The notes beneath the pieces were generated by a model. The model ran no database searches and was not told the DNA's origin. It worked only from the letters and a program-made list of their open reading frames with translations. A stretch of 64,000 nt of DNA from positions 18,737 through 82,736 of the forward strand of contig JAQMWT010000653.1 of the NCBI GenBank assembly GCA_029834535.1. The letters are read 5' to 3'. The stretch's first letter is position 1. Each line of letters opens with the position of its first letter. This document shows, piece by piece, positions 21,126 through 31,703 of the stretch. Made by a program: the position numbers and the translations under genes. This DNA comes from Chrysophaeum taylorii. Its lineage: Eukaryota > Sar > Pelagophyceae > Pelagomonadales > Pelagomonadaceae.

Positions 21126-23131
21126 ATGTCGCGCAAGCAAGACCAAGACCAAGACCCGCACCAAGCGATCGCACCACTAGACGACGATTTCGCCGCCGAC
21201 CATGCCGCCGACGACGCAGATCTCGACGACGACGACGAAGCAGATCTCGACGACGATCAACTCGACGCACTCGACGCGACTTACGCCGCCCACCGTGCCC
21301 GAGTAGACGCCCACCTCGATCTGTCTCGGCAGCTGTACAAGCAGCTACATACCCCACTGCAGTTCGACGCTGCCCTAGCCGCCAACCAAGCCATGCTTCA
21401 GCACATGCACCAGCAGCGGGACAAACAGATCGCCGCCATTTACAAAAGAACCTCCCATCCAGCCGCCGCAGCTCCTCCCGCTATAGCCGCCGCTGCTGCA
21501 CAACACCCCTGACCACTCCAGTCCCACCACCCACAGCCACACCCACTCCGGTCACAACACCACAAGCCCCGACGACCCCTGTCACCGCACCGACCGTCCC
21601 GCAAGCTCCTCCAACTATAGCCGCCGCAGCTCCTCCCGATGTTGCCGCCGCTCCCGCAACAACACCACAAGCCCCGACCACTCCGGTCACAACACCACGA
21701 GCCCCGACTACTCCGGTCACAACACCACACGCCCCGACCACTCCGGTCACAACACCACAAGCCCCGACGACCCCGGTCACCGCACCGACCGTCCCGCTAG
21801 CTCCTCCAACTCTAGCCGCCGCTTCTGCACCACCACCACCACCCCTGACCACTCCAGTCACACCACCCAAAGCCACGACCACCCCGGTCACCACACCGAC
21901 CGTCCCGATCGTCCCACCGACCATCCCGGTCGTCACCCCCACCACAATCCCACCTTCCTTTGCCTCTCAAGGCACCACCCCATCACCTTGTTCGCTTTCA
22001 TCGAACACACCACTACCACTCCACACTCAAGTCCCTATCTCCGACACCACTGCCATTATTACCCCGGTACATGGCACACTCCTCTCCGAAGACAAACGCC
22101 TCCACCCGCGCAACTACGCCACCTATGGATGTGACGGCCCTGGCCACTTCTCCGACAACATCACCCTTCCTCCCTCCTCTATGCACCCCGAAGTTCTATA
22201 CAACGCATTGATCGCAACTCAAACCGCACTCGCCCGCGCCAACGCCCGCCTCGACGCCGAAGCCCGCGCCCACGACGAAACCAAATCTGATCTCGCCCCA
22301 GAAAAAGCTCATCTTTCCGCCCAATAAGCATCCTTCGCGATCCTCCACGACACCCAACGAGCTCAAGACGCTGTCCTTGAGCACATCCTCAACTCCCTTC
22401 CACCGCCTATCCACCCAGATGCTCCTCGTATCACCCCCCACACCTACTCCATCTACGGCAACGACCCTGGTACACCCCCATGCACCGACACCATATCCCC
22501 ACCAGCACCACACCCGCAAGTTCTCCCTTCACCGCCGACCCCTTTCGCTCCAACACCCACGTTCGCTCCACCACCCGCTGTCGCTCCGACTCTCCATTCA
22601 GACCCACGTTCATCTTCTGAGGGTGTAAACCCGCTCAACCTCTCTCACGACCCACCCCGCTTCCACTTCCCCGGACCCGGCACCCCGGACTCCTCACACC
22701 ATCTCATTTCTCCCGCACACGACACTCCTTTCCCAAATGCCCCTCCCGACCGCATTCCTTCGCCTCCACCATGTGCCCAACCTCCATCTTACGCCGACTC
22801 CCCACTCAAACACACCCTCTTCCCACACAACGGACCCGGTCCCCGTACCACCTACACCCCTCCAGGCCTTCTTCTAGCCGAATCCACCCTCCAACACCTC
22901 ACGACCCGCCTCACCTACTCCCCATGATTCACACATTCGGCCTCATACAAACTCTACGACGAAGACCACACCGACTACCACGCACCTTCCCCGACCCTCC
23001 CCCTGATTCCATGGACGACTCCGTCGCCCGCCACCAAACTCACGACCACACCTTTTCTGCTACTTCCCCGCCATCCGCTATTTTCCTTTTTCGACCTTTC
23101 TTTCGGTCCAGAGCTCCCGAGTTCGCTCTGT
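21126..23131 (+). pseudogene. B' ORF: Asp-rich head, Pro/Thr repeats, YGxDGPG motif
   Basis: It starts MSRKQDQDQDPHQ, followed by an Asp-rich stretch (21180-21270) and a helical region. After a frame change near 21509 come repeats of TTPVTTPQAPTTPV type (21510-21780). NYATYGCDGPGHF lies near 22112 and YSIYGNDPGTP near 22450; these resemble ATYGHDGPGT in B. A coiled-coil segment (22205-22325) ends at a TAA (22325-22327), after which the frame stays open. By position it resembles the B ORF1 protein. No enzyme domain is seen. Confidence 0.6.
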
Positions 23132-23138
23132 GAGGGCG

Positions 23139-23373
23139 TAGAGGTAGAAAATTTCATTTTCGCCATGACCCCCCCCCACCACCACACCACACACCCCCCC
23201 CCCCCTTCTTTCCCTCTCTCGCTAAAACACATTACGTACACGCTCAAGAAGCCCGTCACCTGACACTGTCAAGTGCTGTCCCTGCGTCGAAGGAGACAGG
23301 ACGCACAGAGGACAAGCACTTCTACCACTGCAACAAGGACTCCGCCAAGGTGACAACTAATTTTCTGTCTCTA
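23139..23373 (+). repeat. B' 3' LTR
   Basis: 235 bp, preceded by GTGAGGGCG, matching the GCGAGGGCG tract before the B1 3' LTR. It is longer than the 5' LTR mainly because of variable C-rich runs (23168-23205). Confidence 0.9.
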
Positions 23374-23378
23374 ACCTC

Positions 23379-23849
23379 ATCACCATCGGTTGCCTGGACC
23401 CTGGTACACTTACGTTTATAGTTGGTCATATTTATAGACGACGAGACGGGCCGAAGTTCGCAACGACTTTAGGCGTGGATGGAATGGCGGATGTCTCTTA
23501 TATTGGTCGTGGGATGGTCGAAAAACTGGAAAAGGATAGCATCATCCTTGACCGGGGTGATCTTCTAGTCGAGCGCACCCTGTACGGGTCAGGATTGAAC
23601 AAGACGACTATCCACAAATGGGTCGCATTGCGGATTGCGCTTGCGGACGACGTGGCCGTTCCAGTTGTTGCTATTGTGGCCGATACTAATCAGCTATTTT
23701 CGCTGGGAGCGCGCGATATTCGATTGTTGGGAGCCATAGTGGACTACCCGCGAAATCGCATTGCGTTTCTACGCACACAAGTCGCTTACGGGCGCAAGAA
23801 GTTCGAGGTGCAGGATCGACGAGTAGATTCTCCGATTTTGACGTTCTGA
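23379..23849 (+). pseudogene. Element A3: retropepsin-like protease domain
   Basis: The fold pattern of an LTR-element aspartic protease is recognisable: a beta-rich start (FATTLGVDGMADVSYIGRGM, about 23460-23520) and the late block FSLGARDIRLLGAIVDYPRN (about 23700-23755), equivalent to the ILG/D region. The catalytic D-[ST]-G triplet should fall in VDGMADVS; here it reads DGM, so the active site looks altered. The protease would cut the polyprotein into parts. An in-frame TGA at 23847-23849 separates it from the next part of pol. Confidence 0.65.
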
Positions 23850-25513
23850 ACAACTTATGACGAGCGCAATCCCGTGGTAGTTCAGGTTTATAGGCAGCAG
23901 CACCATGCGATGCAACAGAGCCTGAGCACAGTTGAGAACCGAGTCTACGCTCGCTTGTACAAGATTGAAGACCTCCAGCATCCACCGCCGAAGCGAGCGG
24001 GAGCTTCGACGACTTGGGGAGTCCCTCCAGTTACGCCTTCTCGAATTTCGAACAGCGATGCCTATGAAGTGATAGCATATGCTGCGCGCACGATGAAGGC
24101 CGAGCCTGGGCGCACCTACTGCGTGCCAGTCGCTCTTTCAGAGCCCATGGAAACCGGGCAAGTTTTCGTTGCTACGTCCTCTGGGTACGAGCAACTCGGG
24201 GTAGTCGATGGAATGTGTTCTTCCCCTGAGGATCATGATAAGCTCGCAGCTCGAGTGGCGATATCCTCTACCCAGGATGTGCCGACCGTGATTACTCAAG
24301 GTGAAGTCCTTGCTTTGGGCGATATTGTTCGTTTTGATGACGAGCTGAATGCTGAGACGGTCGACGATTTAACGAAGGATGGTGAAGCTGAATCTAACAA
24401 GGCCAACTTATCATTCACTGTTTCGGTCGCCAGCCATCTGACTCATGGCGATGCGGCTCCCGAGCCGATGCTTTTGAGCTCGGTGCAGAAGGCGTCTCCT
24501 TCTGCCGATAAGAAGAAGAATTCTCGTCAAGAATCGCTCGGTAACGACGATTTCGACCGACGAACTGACGAGGAGGAAAAGAAATGCCGAGAAGTTACAG
24601 AAGGCGAGGTTCGCCGAAGGTTTGAAAAGGTCCACTGGGTGCCGATCACGTATCGCAAGGTTGTGATGCTCTTTAGCGGCGCCGGAGGAAGTACATTAGG
24701 ACTGCAACGAGCGAACGAGTTGTGCGGGACGTCGTTTCGAATCGTCCTTGCTCTTGACTCTTCAATAGCTGCCAACAAGGTTCATCAGAAGAATTTTCCG
24801 AAGATACCTGTGGTTCAGCACACGCTCTGCGGACGATATGACTCGACCCTCCGGTTGATCAAGGCTTATTTACCTGAAGCGGAATGGTCATCGTCGATGT
24901 GTATAGCGTCTCCACCCTGCGTTCATTCATCACTCTGCAACTTGACTTCCAGTGATGTTGGCAGGGGACTTACGGCCACTAACTGGACGATGAAGCTGTG
25001 CAAAATGGCTGGCTTCATGATGTGGCCGATTGAACAAGAGGCGTCCATTATTTCTTATATAGCGCGTTTGCACCCTTACGTGTACGTCGTCAATTTTCAT
25101 GATACCACGCCCACTTTAATGAGCTCTCGCGTGCGATTGTTGGTTTCCAGTCACCCACTGCACTTGCGAGAGGCTCCGAAGACATGTGCGAATATGTAAC
25201 AAACGTTTGCTGCAGCTTTAGGTTACGTTCATGAACGCCACCTGCTCCAGCTGAATAATCTCGGCTCGTCCCGAGAAGCAACAGATACGGCTTGCACCGT
25301 TACGCGAGTTCCTCTTCGTTTGGGACCGCATCGCTCGGACACTCGGCCTTTGACTCTCGAGATGACGGCCGAGTTGCTCACGACGCCGCTGGACCATGAT
25401 TGGGCTAGCTTGTCCAAGACAGATTCGTTCGAGCATTTAGCGCCTGTCGTCCCTCCAGACACTCTTGCGATTTTAGCAGTCGATCTGCACAACTCCGTGA
25501 CCAGAGGTTTCCG
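23850..25513 (+). pseudogene. Element A3: pol spacer and cytosine-C5 DNA methyltransferase domain
   Basis: The N-terminal ~260 codons are a pol spacer. From about 24655 a C5-MTase follows with conserved motifs in order: I, LFSGAGGSTLG (SAM binding); II, ALDSS; IV, ASPPC with the catalytic Cys codon at 24918-24920; VI, WPIEQE; VIII, SSRVRLLV; IX, TRPLTLEMTAELL; X, VVPPDTLAILA. The enzyme class transfers methyl from SAM to cytosine C5. The space between VIII and IX is short, so the target-recognition region is small. A TAA at 25197-25199 lies between VIII and IX; the frame continues afterwards. Within pol it sits between protease and RT. A2 has the same domain, so it is part of the family's normal pol. 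Confidence 0.88.
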
Positions 25514-26900
25514 CCAAAGTGGCGAAGTCCTGCCGACCGCGTTGAGCCCGACAGATCGATCCTTTGAGCAGCATTTGCGAATCTCCGACACCACCTTTCG
25601 TCACGCACAGACTCCGCTGTTAAATGCGCGTACTCGTGTCGTTAAGTGGGTGTCAAAAGATGATCTCCAGGATCCCACTAAATGGGAACCGCCAGGAGTT
25701 CCTATGCTTCCGCTTCCAACAGATGCGCCGGGGACGGCTTATGCTTTTTCTGCTGCCCCCCCCCGACAATCAACCCGACAATCAAAAGTGGACGTTCCGC
25801 CGGATCCTGAACCTGAACAGGAGCCGAAAGTAAGGAGCGAGCCGAATGTGCGCGTCAAAGGTGAAAAGATCAATAAGAGCCACCCTGAGGTGAGGTTCAA
25901 ATACAAAGAAAAGTTCGATGTGCCATGGAAGGATGCGCCGCGCGATGCGGACGGTGTACCGTTACCGCAGACTCCCGAGCACGTCAAGGACAATGATGCG
26001 ATGAAAGTCGTAATTCCGACGAAGGAAGAAGTCGAAAAGGTTGTTCGAGATCTGGGAATTCCCGACAACCCGCATCTGGATGATGATGCGAAGATGATGT
26101 TGAGCCACTGCGTGCAATACGCGTGGGCTTTCTTTGATCCGATTATGAGACCCGTGGACTCGCCACCGGTTTCTCTACGATTTAAAGACGCAAACCCACG
26201 ACCGATCAATATGTCGCCTTATACGTTGACGCCAGCAAAGCTCGAGTGTCTCAGAAAGCAGATCACTGAGTGGTGTCGCGATGGAGTCATCCGACCGGCG
26301 AACTCTCCGTGGGGATTCCCTGTACTGATGCTGCCTAAGAAGGGAGCAGAGGCCGGGACGTCGAATGCTTTTCGTGCTGCAGTTGACTTGCGTCGGCTCA
26401 ATGATCAGCTGGTCAATGACAGTTGGCCGAATATTCGTCAAGATGATGCTTTGGCTTTTCTTGCCATGCGCCGTTGACGGACGTGCATTGATATTCGATG
26501 GGGTTATCATAACCTACGTTTGGACGCCGCTGCTCAGGACGCTGTTACTATGGTTAGTCCACTTGGAGCCCGTAGTTTCTTGCGCTTGCCTCTAGGAGTA
26601 AAAACAGCAGGAGCTCTCTTTTGTAAGCAGATGGCTAGCGATTTGTCCACATGGATGTATAAGGACTTGGTCGCGTTTGTCGACGATATTATGATGGGAT
26701 CGGATGAACTCCATCGACATTTACAAGTTTTGATTGAAGTGTTGTGCCATTTGGCACAGCGAGGATATAGTGGACGAACTTCGAAGTTCCACCTCCTCAA
26801 GGATGAAATCGGGTTTTTGGGACATATTCCGACTCCGGGAGGCTTGACGCCGAATCCCAAGACGTTAGAAGCGTTGCAGCAGATGCCGATTCCCGGTACG
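25514..26900 (+). pseudogene. Element A3: linker and reverse transcriptase
   Basis: A charged linker (KVDVPPDPEPEQEPKVRSEP; KFDVPWKDAPRD) leads into RT from about 26020. RT blocks are GVIRPANSPWGFPVLMLPKK, FRAAVDLRRLN, CIDIRWGYHNLRL, LRLPLGVKTAGALFCKQ and the catalytic box AFVDDIMM (about 26675), intact though with Phe instead of Tyr. An in-frame TGA at 26475-26477 is the only stop in RT; no indels are seen. It resembles A2 closely but keeps the active site. Confidence 0.93.
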
Positions 26901-27560
26901 TTGCCCAATACGTCCCCGAAGACCCAGATTCGATCTTTCATTGGCATGAGCAACTATTGCCGCCGATATGTGAAGAATTATTCGAAGATTGTGGAGCCGC
27001 TTCGGCGATTGTGTCTTGAAGGCGTTAAGTTTGAGTGGACGCCTGCGTGCCAAAAGCCATGGGACACGATCATCGAAGCTTTGGTGGACTCTCGCGGACT
27101 TTATCATCCTGATTACGATCTTCCTTTTCAGATTCGCTCGGATGCTCCCAATGATGGTCTGGGTGCGTATCTTTTTCAGCTCGTGGAAGTCAAGGACGAA
27201 ACCGGCAAGGTGACACGAGAGGAACGAGTAATTGAGTATTGGAGCCGAGCTGTGCCGAAAGAGATGCGGAACTATGAGCCTCGTCGGCTAGAGCTACTGG
27301 CATTTATTCTTGCTCTAGAGCATTTCCGCTCTGATATCGAAGGTCACAAGACGATCCTTGAAACAGATCATCGCAACATGACGTTTTTACAAAAGGCGAA
27401 GCACTCGTCTGGCCAGTTGGCTCGATGGGCGATGCGGCTCGCCAACTTTGATCCTGAATTGGGTTACAAGCCAAGGAAGTCGCCGGGAATGAGTATCCCT
27501 GACTGTCTCTCTCGCAATCCTATATATCATGTCATCGAGACGGACGAGTTTGGTGAACCC
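26901..27560 (+). pseudogene. Element A3: RT connection and RNase H
   Basis: The frame stays open through IRSFIGMSNYCRRYVKNYSK (connection), FEWTPACQKPWDTI, and RNase H with QIRSDAPNDGLGAYLFQ, VIEYWSRAVPKEM, RRLELLAFILALEHF and LETDHRNMTFL, then ARWAMRLANFDPELGYK and PDCLSRNP. Catalytic acidic residues are present (RSDA, LELLA, ETDHRN). No stop or shift is seen in this segment. Confidence 0.92.
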
Positions 27561-28447
27561 TTGAACCACGCGTATCTAGTGTGCCAAGAACTCCCTCGCC
27601 CTGTCGATGATGAAGGAGTACCTTTACCTGGGTGCCATGTCATTCTGTCGTTTGTTGCGACTGAGTTGCCTGTGGAGAAACAGGAAGAAGACCTCGATGA
27701 TCCGATGCAATTGGTCACGTCTCATGCTACGAAACAACGTCAGAAGCAACGTCTGCAGACCCAGCCTAGTATTTTCCGTGATGCCGATGATTACCAAGAG
27801 TACATCGACAAGATTCCGGATAATTTGACTTTGGAAGAGACAGCCAAAGAGCAGATCACTGATGCTACTTGCGAGGACATTCGTTATCGCATGGCTCAGG
27901 GCCATTCTCTTCGTCGGTACGGAGCCAATTATCGCTATCAAGTGGTGAACGGAGTTCTCTACCGTGCCGCACCCGACTTGCACCCGATGATAGTCGCACC
28001 CCGAACTTCACGGACGCGCATCATCCGATTGTACCATGACACACCTCTCAATGGTGGTCATATGGGTCGTCAAAGTACAGTGCAGTCGATACTTGAACGT
28101 TTTTGGTGGCCCCACATGTCTAATGAGGCGGGCGCTTACATTTCTGGTTGTATAGTGTGCAAGAAAGCTCGTACGCCAGAACCAAAGAGAGCAGGTCTGC
28201 TTCAGCAACCAGTGTGTGATGGTGATTGCGTCGTCCTTTGTATGGATTTGTTTGGACCTTTGCCCAGTGCTGGTCCAGAGACATATCTGATCATCTTTCT
28301 TGATCCATTTTCTCATTTCTGGATTCTCGACGTACTACACCATAATACTGCTGAGTCAATCCTCGAGTCTTTTGTCGCGAATATATTGCTCAAAGGCTAT
28401 CTACCTCAGAGGATTCGTACCGACAATGGGAAAGAGTTCGTCGACAA
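27561..28447 (+). pseudogene. Element A3: integrase N-terminal part, cut by C1
   Basis: A linker (27561-27990) is followed by the zinc domain (YHDTPLNGGHMGRQST, WWPHMSNEAG, CIVCKKAR) and the core with Asp in CMDLFGPL (about 28242) and RTDNGKEF (about 28420). At 28448 it runs into the C1 LTR, so the catalytic Glu and the rest are absent. The continuation of A3 on the far side of C1 is not in the window. Confidence 0.92.
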
Positions 28448-28761
28448 TGCAGAGCAATTAGCGTGCAGTGGTAAGTCACCTGGGAAACCATCCCGTCTCA
28501 TCATGAACGTCTGGAAGTATTTAATTCGGGGAATGAAAGGTATGTTCCCTATATCCTCAGAACACGACAGACGGCATATAGAACTACACGAGAAAGGTTA
28601 AGTGTATGGTGCTACATACCTCGGGACGCGCTAGACCATGATGATGAGCTTGAGCACAAATCAGAGGACTAATTGACTGTGTATAAAGGAAGAAGAAGGG
28701 TAAGGAAGAGACCACGTTCTCAACGGACGGATAAGGGTAAGAGGCAGCAGATTTCTCTGCA
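28448..28761 (-). repeat. C1 3' LTR
   Basis: 314 bp. In element orientation it starts TGCAGAG and ends CTCTGCA, a perfect 7-bp terminal inverted repeat with TG...CA. It is preceded by the polypurine tract CGAGGGGG. C2 has the homologous LTR at 51262-51576. A TATA-like CCTTTATACACAG lies inside. Confidence 0.92.
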
Positions 28762-28914
28762 CCCCCTCGAGATGTCTTGAGCGCAAGGTGCGACTATAGA
28801 ACACCTATAGAGAAAGAAGATGATGAAGGAAAGAAAAAAAAAAGGAGACTACAGTCTTGATGGTCGCAGAGGTCACATACGAAGCATCAAGAGTATAGCA
28901 GGGTGTCTTCGGGC

Positions 28915-30779
28915 TTAGGGCTTGGACTTGGTGGAGCTGAGAGTCGACTTGACGCTTTTGAACAGAGCATTACGAGACACAGGTACGACAGACAGTGTGT
29001 TAAGGCTATCTGAGGTGGTGGACATCGTTACTGGTTCGAGAGTATCGGTATCGTCTTCGTCAGCTCCTGCTGTCCGGTGGTGAACACCAGTAGCAGAATG
29101 GTGTGGTACCATACGAAACGTGAGTGCAAGTAAAGCATTCAGTATGGATGGCACCAGCGAGTCAAGTTGTAGGGTGTCCAGTTGGTTTTCCAAGAAGTTG
29201 GACTCAGCGAACGGATCCGATCCGAGAAGATAGAAGAGTCGTCCGATTCACATGCCAAGGGAATGCTTTGAATACACGAGAGCAGCTTATCACGCGGATG
29301 ATGGAGGTGATCGTCCGGGGAGGAGTAGTTGGCGGCATATTGGTCATCAGCTGTAGGAGTTAAGCGAGACAGCAGCTCTGTGATCTTGTACAGTGTTATG
29401 AGTAACACGTGTGCATTGGCTGTAGGAGGAAAGAGCCGGTTCTCCAGGGAGGTGATTGAAGCAATGGCAGCCTGCAGATCTGTGCGCAGAGATAGATTCT
29501 CAGCGCTGAGGGTGTTGACCTTGCGGATATGTAGGCGAAGAGTTTCCTGGTGTTGCTCGACTTGTTGACGCAAGGCATCGACATCAGCAGGCGAGGCAGA
29601 AGGAGCAGGGTGTGTCAATGGCGAAGACATTTCCAGAGTAGGCTCTGATGTGGAGAGTGAGTAGTTTAACGACGTTTCGGTCAACACATGCTGTGCAAGT
29701 AACGGGTGTTTCGCGTTTATAAAGCGCAGAAAGTCTTGATGTTCTGCCTGAGTATAAGTGGGGCCGAACATCACATCCAGGAGTGACGGCGGTTTTGTAT
29801 CATCTGAAGATGATACGTAGTCGTCAAGATGTTGTACCCACGATTGGGCAACGGTAGTAACCACATGATGGAATTTGGAGGGCGTGAACATAGCCTGAGC
29901 TTTGCGACTCTGTGTTCGAACAAGAGTTACAAGGAAGTTAAGATGCTCAAGGTGCATCTGTGTTATAAGCCGAAGATCCAGTGCGAATGGCCATTGTGTA
30001 GTAGGATCTGTTGAGGACTGAGCGGATACAGATAAGACTAAATTGACAAGTGACGTGTGTTGTGTTAGTATGCTTGTCAAAAGAGTATATAACTCCTTTG
30101 GCAAATGATAGATGCGTATGAGGGTAGCGCGTATATGACCAGCTGAGTGCGCATCACAAGGGAATTGGAGGGAAGTATCATTGCGAGCACATACGGTAGG
30201 TTGTATAGGCACTTGATCAGTATTGTGACAAGCACCGCAAATTCCCATAGTGATAGTAGAGATGGGGATGTGATCATTCTTCTTATGGTCGTCCGTGTTG
30301 AGGTGACTCCGCACTTCGGTGGGGAGTTCACGAGGTGTTTGTGCCTTGGAACTGTACGTGGTCGAGACAAGGAAAGTCGGTTGTCCAAGATCATTGAGGC
30401 ACTGCGTACAAAAAGACGGCAAAATGAAGCGCTCACGTTTGGTTCCTCTGTAGCAGCCAATAGAAGCAATAGCAGGAGCAGCATCCCAAGGTATAGTAAT
30501 GGGTAGGCGCATTGATATGAATGTTGCAGTTCCACAAACAATGAAAAGTCAGTAGACTCATAGATAGAGTTGAGGGCATTGGTGAGTTCCACTCGCATAA
30601 AAGAAGAGAGAAATGAGGTGACAGGGACACGGAAGTTCTAAAGGAGAGAGATCCCCCGTTCGAACAGAGCATAATCTATGCTGAGGCCGTCCTGGAGAGT
30701 TAGCGATCGAGGTAAGGTATGTTCGGCTGGTGTCGGTGCAACAGCAGCAGCCTGTGAGGTAGCAGTAACAGCGGTCATG
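28915..30779 (-). pseudogene. C1 ORF3: extra gene after RNase H, unknown function
   Basis: The probable start is ATG 30779 (MTAVTATSQAAAVAPTPAEH). A frameshift in C1 near 30610 is not present in C3 (60182), where the same stretch reads on as FFYASGTHPASFRYES. The main block (30512-29139) has spaced Cys pairs (CTQCLNDLG; CGACHN) that could bind zinc, helical regions, one copy of the SLNY motif (29662-29681) and then a coiled coil (DALRQQVEQHQETLRLHIRK, about 29580-29510). The end is Ser/Thr-rich (VKSTLSSTKSK). Remnants occur in C2 and C3, so ORF3 belongs to the family. No envelope-like signal peptide or membrane anchor is evident. Function unknown. Confidence 0.65.
29662..29681 (-). other. SLNY repeat motif 5 (inside ORF3)
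   Basis: ACCGAAACGTCGTTAAACTA in element orientation, coding TETSLNY. It separates the Cys-containing half of ORF3 from its coiled-coil half. A diverged copy is at the same place in C2 (50655-50674). Confidence 0.85.
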
Positions 30780-30951
30780 GGTTGTCGATTTTGCGACAAC
30801 CTGGGACAAGGTTCGACCGTGGAGAGCGAGCGTGGGACTGTCCTTCGAACGACTGGGGAGATGCCGCGGCCACGGGAGTGCCAAGAAAAATACTTGAGCG
30901 ACACTCACACGCGTACAACAAATTTGTGGAAAAAGAAGGTAGGGCCAGGGC

Positions 30952-30971
30952 TAGTTTAACGATGTTGCGGT
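30952..30971 (-). other. SLNY repeat motif 4 (end of RNase H)
   Basis: ACCGCAACATCGTTAAACTA, coding TATSLN followed by TAG in the RNase H frame, 12 codons after a TGA at 30990-30992. The same motif sits at the same place in C3 (59996-60015). Confidence 0.85.
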
Positions 30972-30989
30972 CACTAGGGTTAGGCATCT

Positions 30990-31703
30990 TCAATCTCGTA
31001 AAGGCTTGTCGTCAGAGGCATGATGCATGCCGAGTAGAGAACGAAAAGTGGAGAACTCAGCAGCAAGTGGCTTTGTAAAACCATCAGCCACGTTCAGCTT
31101 GCAGGGAACATGATGGACTCGAATTTTCTGTAGCGAGATGTACTCGCGGATCTTAAACCATCTGGTCGACAGTGCCTTGGATCGAGAAGATCCATCTGGG
31201 TTATTAGAGGTGTGAACGGCGGCGGCATTGTCAGATAAGAGAGGTAGGCTTATGACGAAGCGCATATCTTCAGCAATTGGGTTGTCATTGTCATCGAAAT
31301 CAACAGGATCCGCGGTGTTCTCACCATTAGCATTGTCGACGTAGAAGGTGGGGTTGACGACAAAGGAGAGTTCCAATCGCAGCTTGCGTAGCCAAACAGC
31401 TTCATCAGCACAAATACTGAGAGCAATCAACTCAGCTTCGTGAGTTGAGCAGGAGATAATCGGTTGAAGCTTGCTTCTCCAACCTATAAGGCAGTTGAAA
31501 AGATAGAAGACAAACCCGGTGGTAGATTTCCTATCTTCCTGTGCTAAGGAAGGGGCGTTGTCAGCGTCAACCATGGCAACTAAGGGATCAAACTGTCCAG
31601 TGGATACACCCTGCTGTTGGTAGTCGACCACAGTGGAGAGATCAATTCGATTAGCGGAGACAGTGCGAAGGTGAGCTTCAATAGCATTACCTTTAGGATG
31701 GAA
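30990..31703 (-). pseudogene. C1 RNase H domain
   Basis: Copia-type RNase H: VDADNAPSLAQEDRKSTTGF, LFNCLIGWRSKLQPIISCST, HEAELIALSICADEAVWLRK, then LSDNAAAVHTSNNP and TRWFKIREYISLQKIRVHHV. The catalytic acids (DAD, HEAEL, SDNAAA) are present. The stop is TGA at 30990. A short frame break lies between this and RT (31631-31704). Confidence 0.93.

Larger units (their letters stand above)
20729..23373 (+). mobile_element. LTR-bounded element B', 2645 bp, related to B
   Basis: LTRs are 20729-20952 (224 bp) and 23139-23373 (235 bp), with ends TAGAGG...TCTCTA and a shared start TAGAGGTAGAAAATTTCATT that resembles B. A perfect 5-bp duplication ACCTC flanks it (20724-20728 and 23374-23378), and the A3 frame is continuous across it. 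Its single coding region is far shorter than in B but shares the YGxDGPG-type motif. No pol. Confidence 0.92.
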
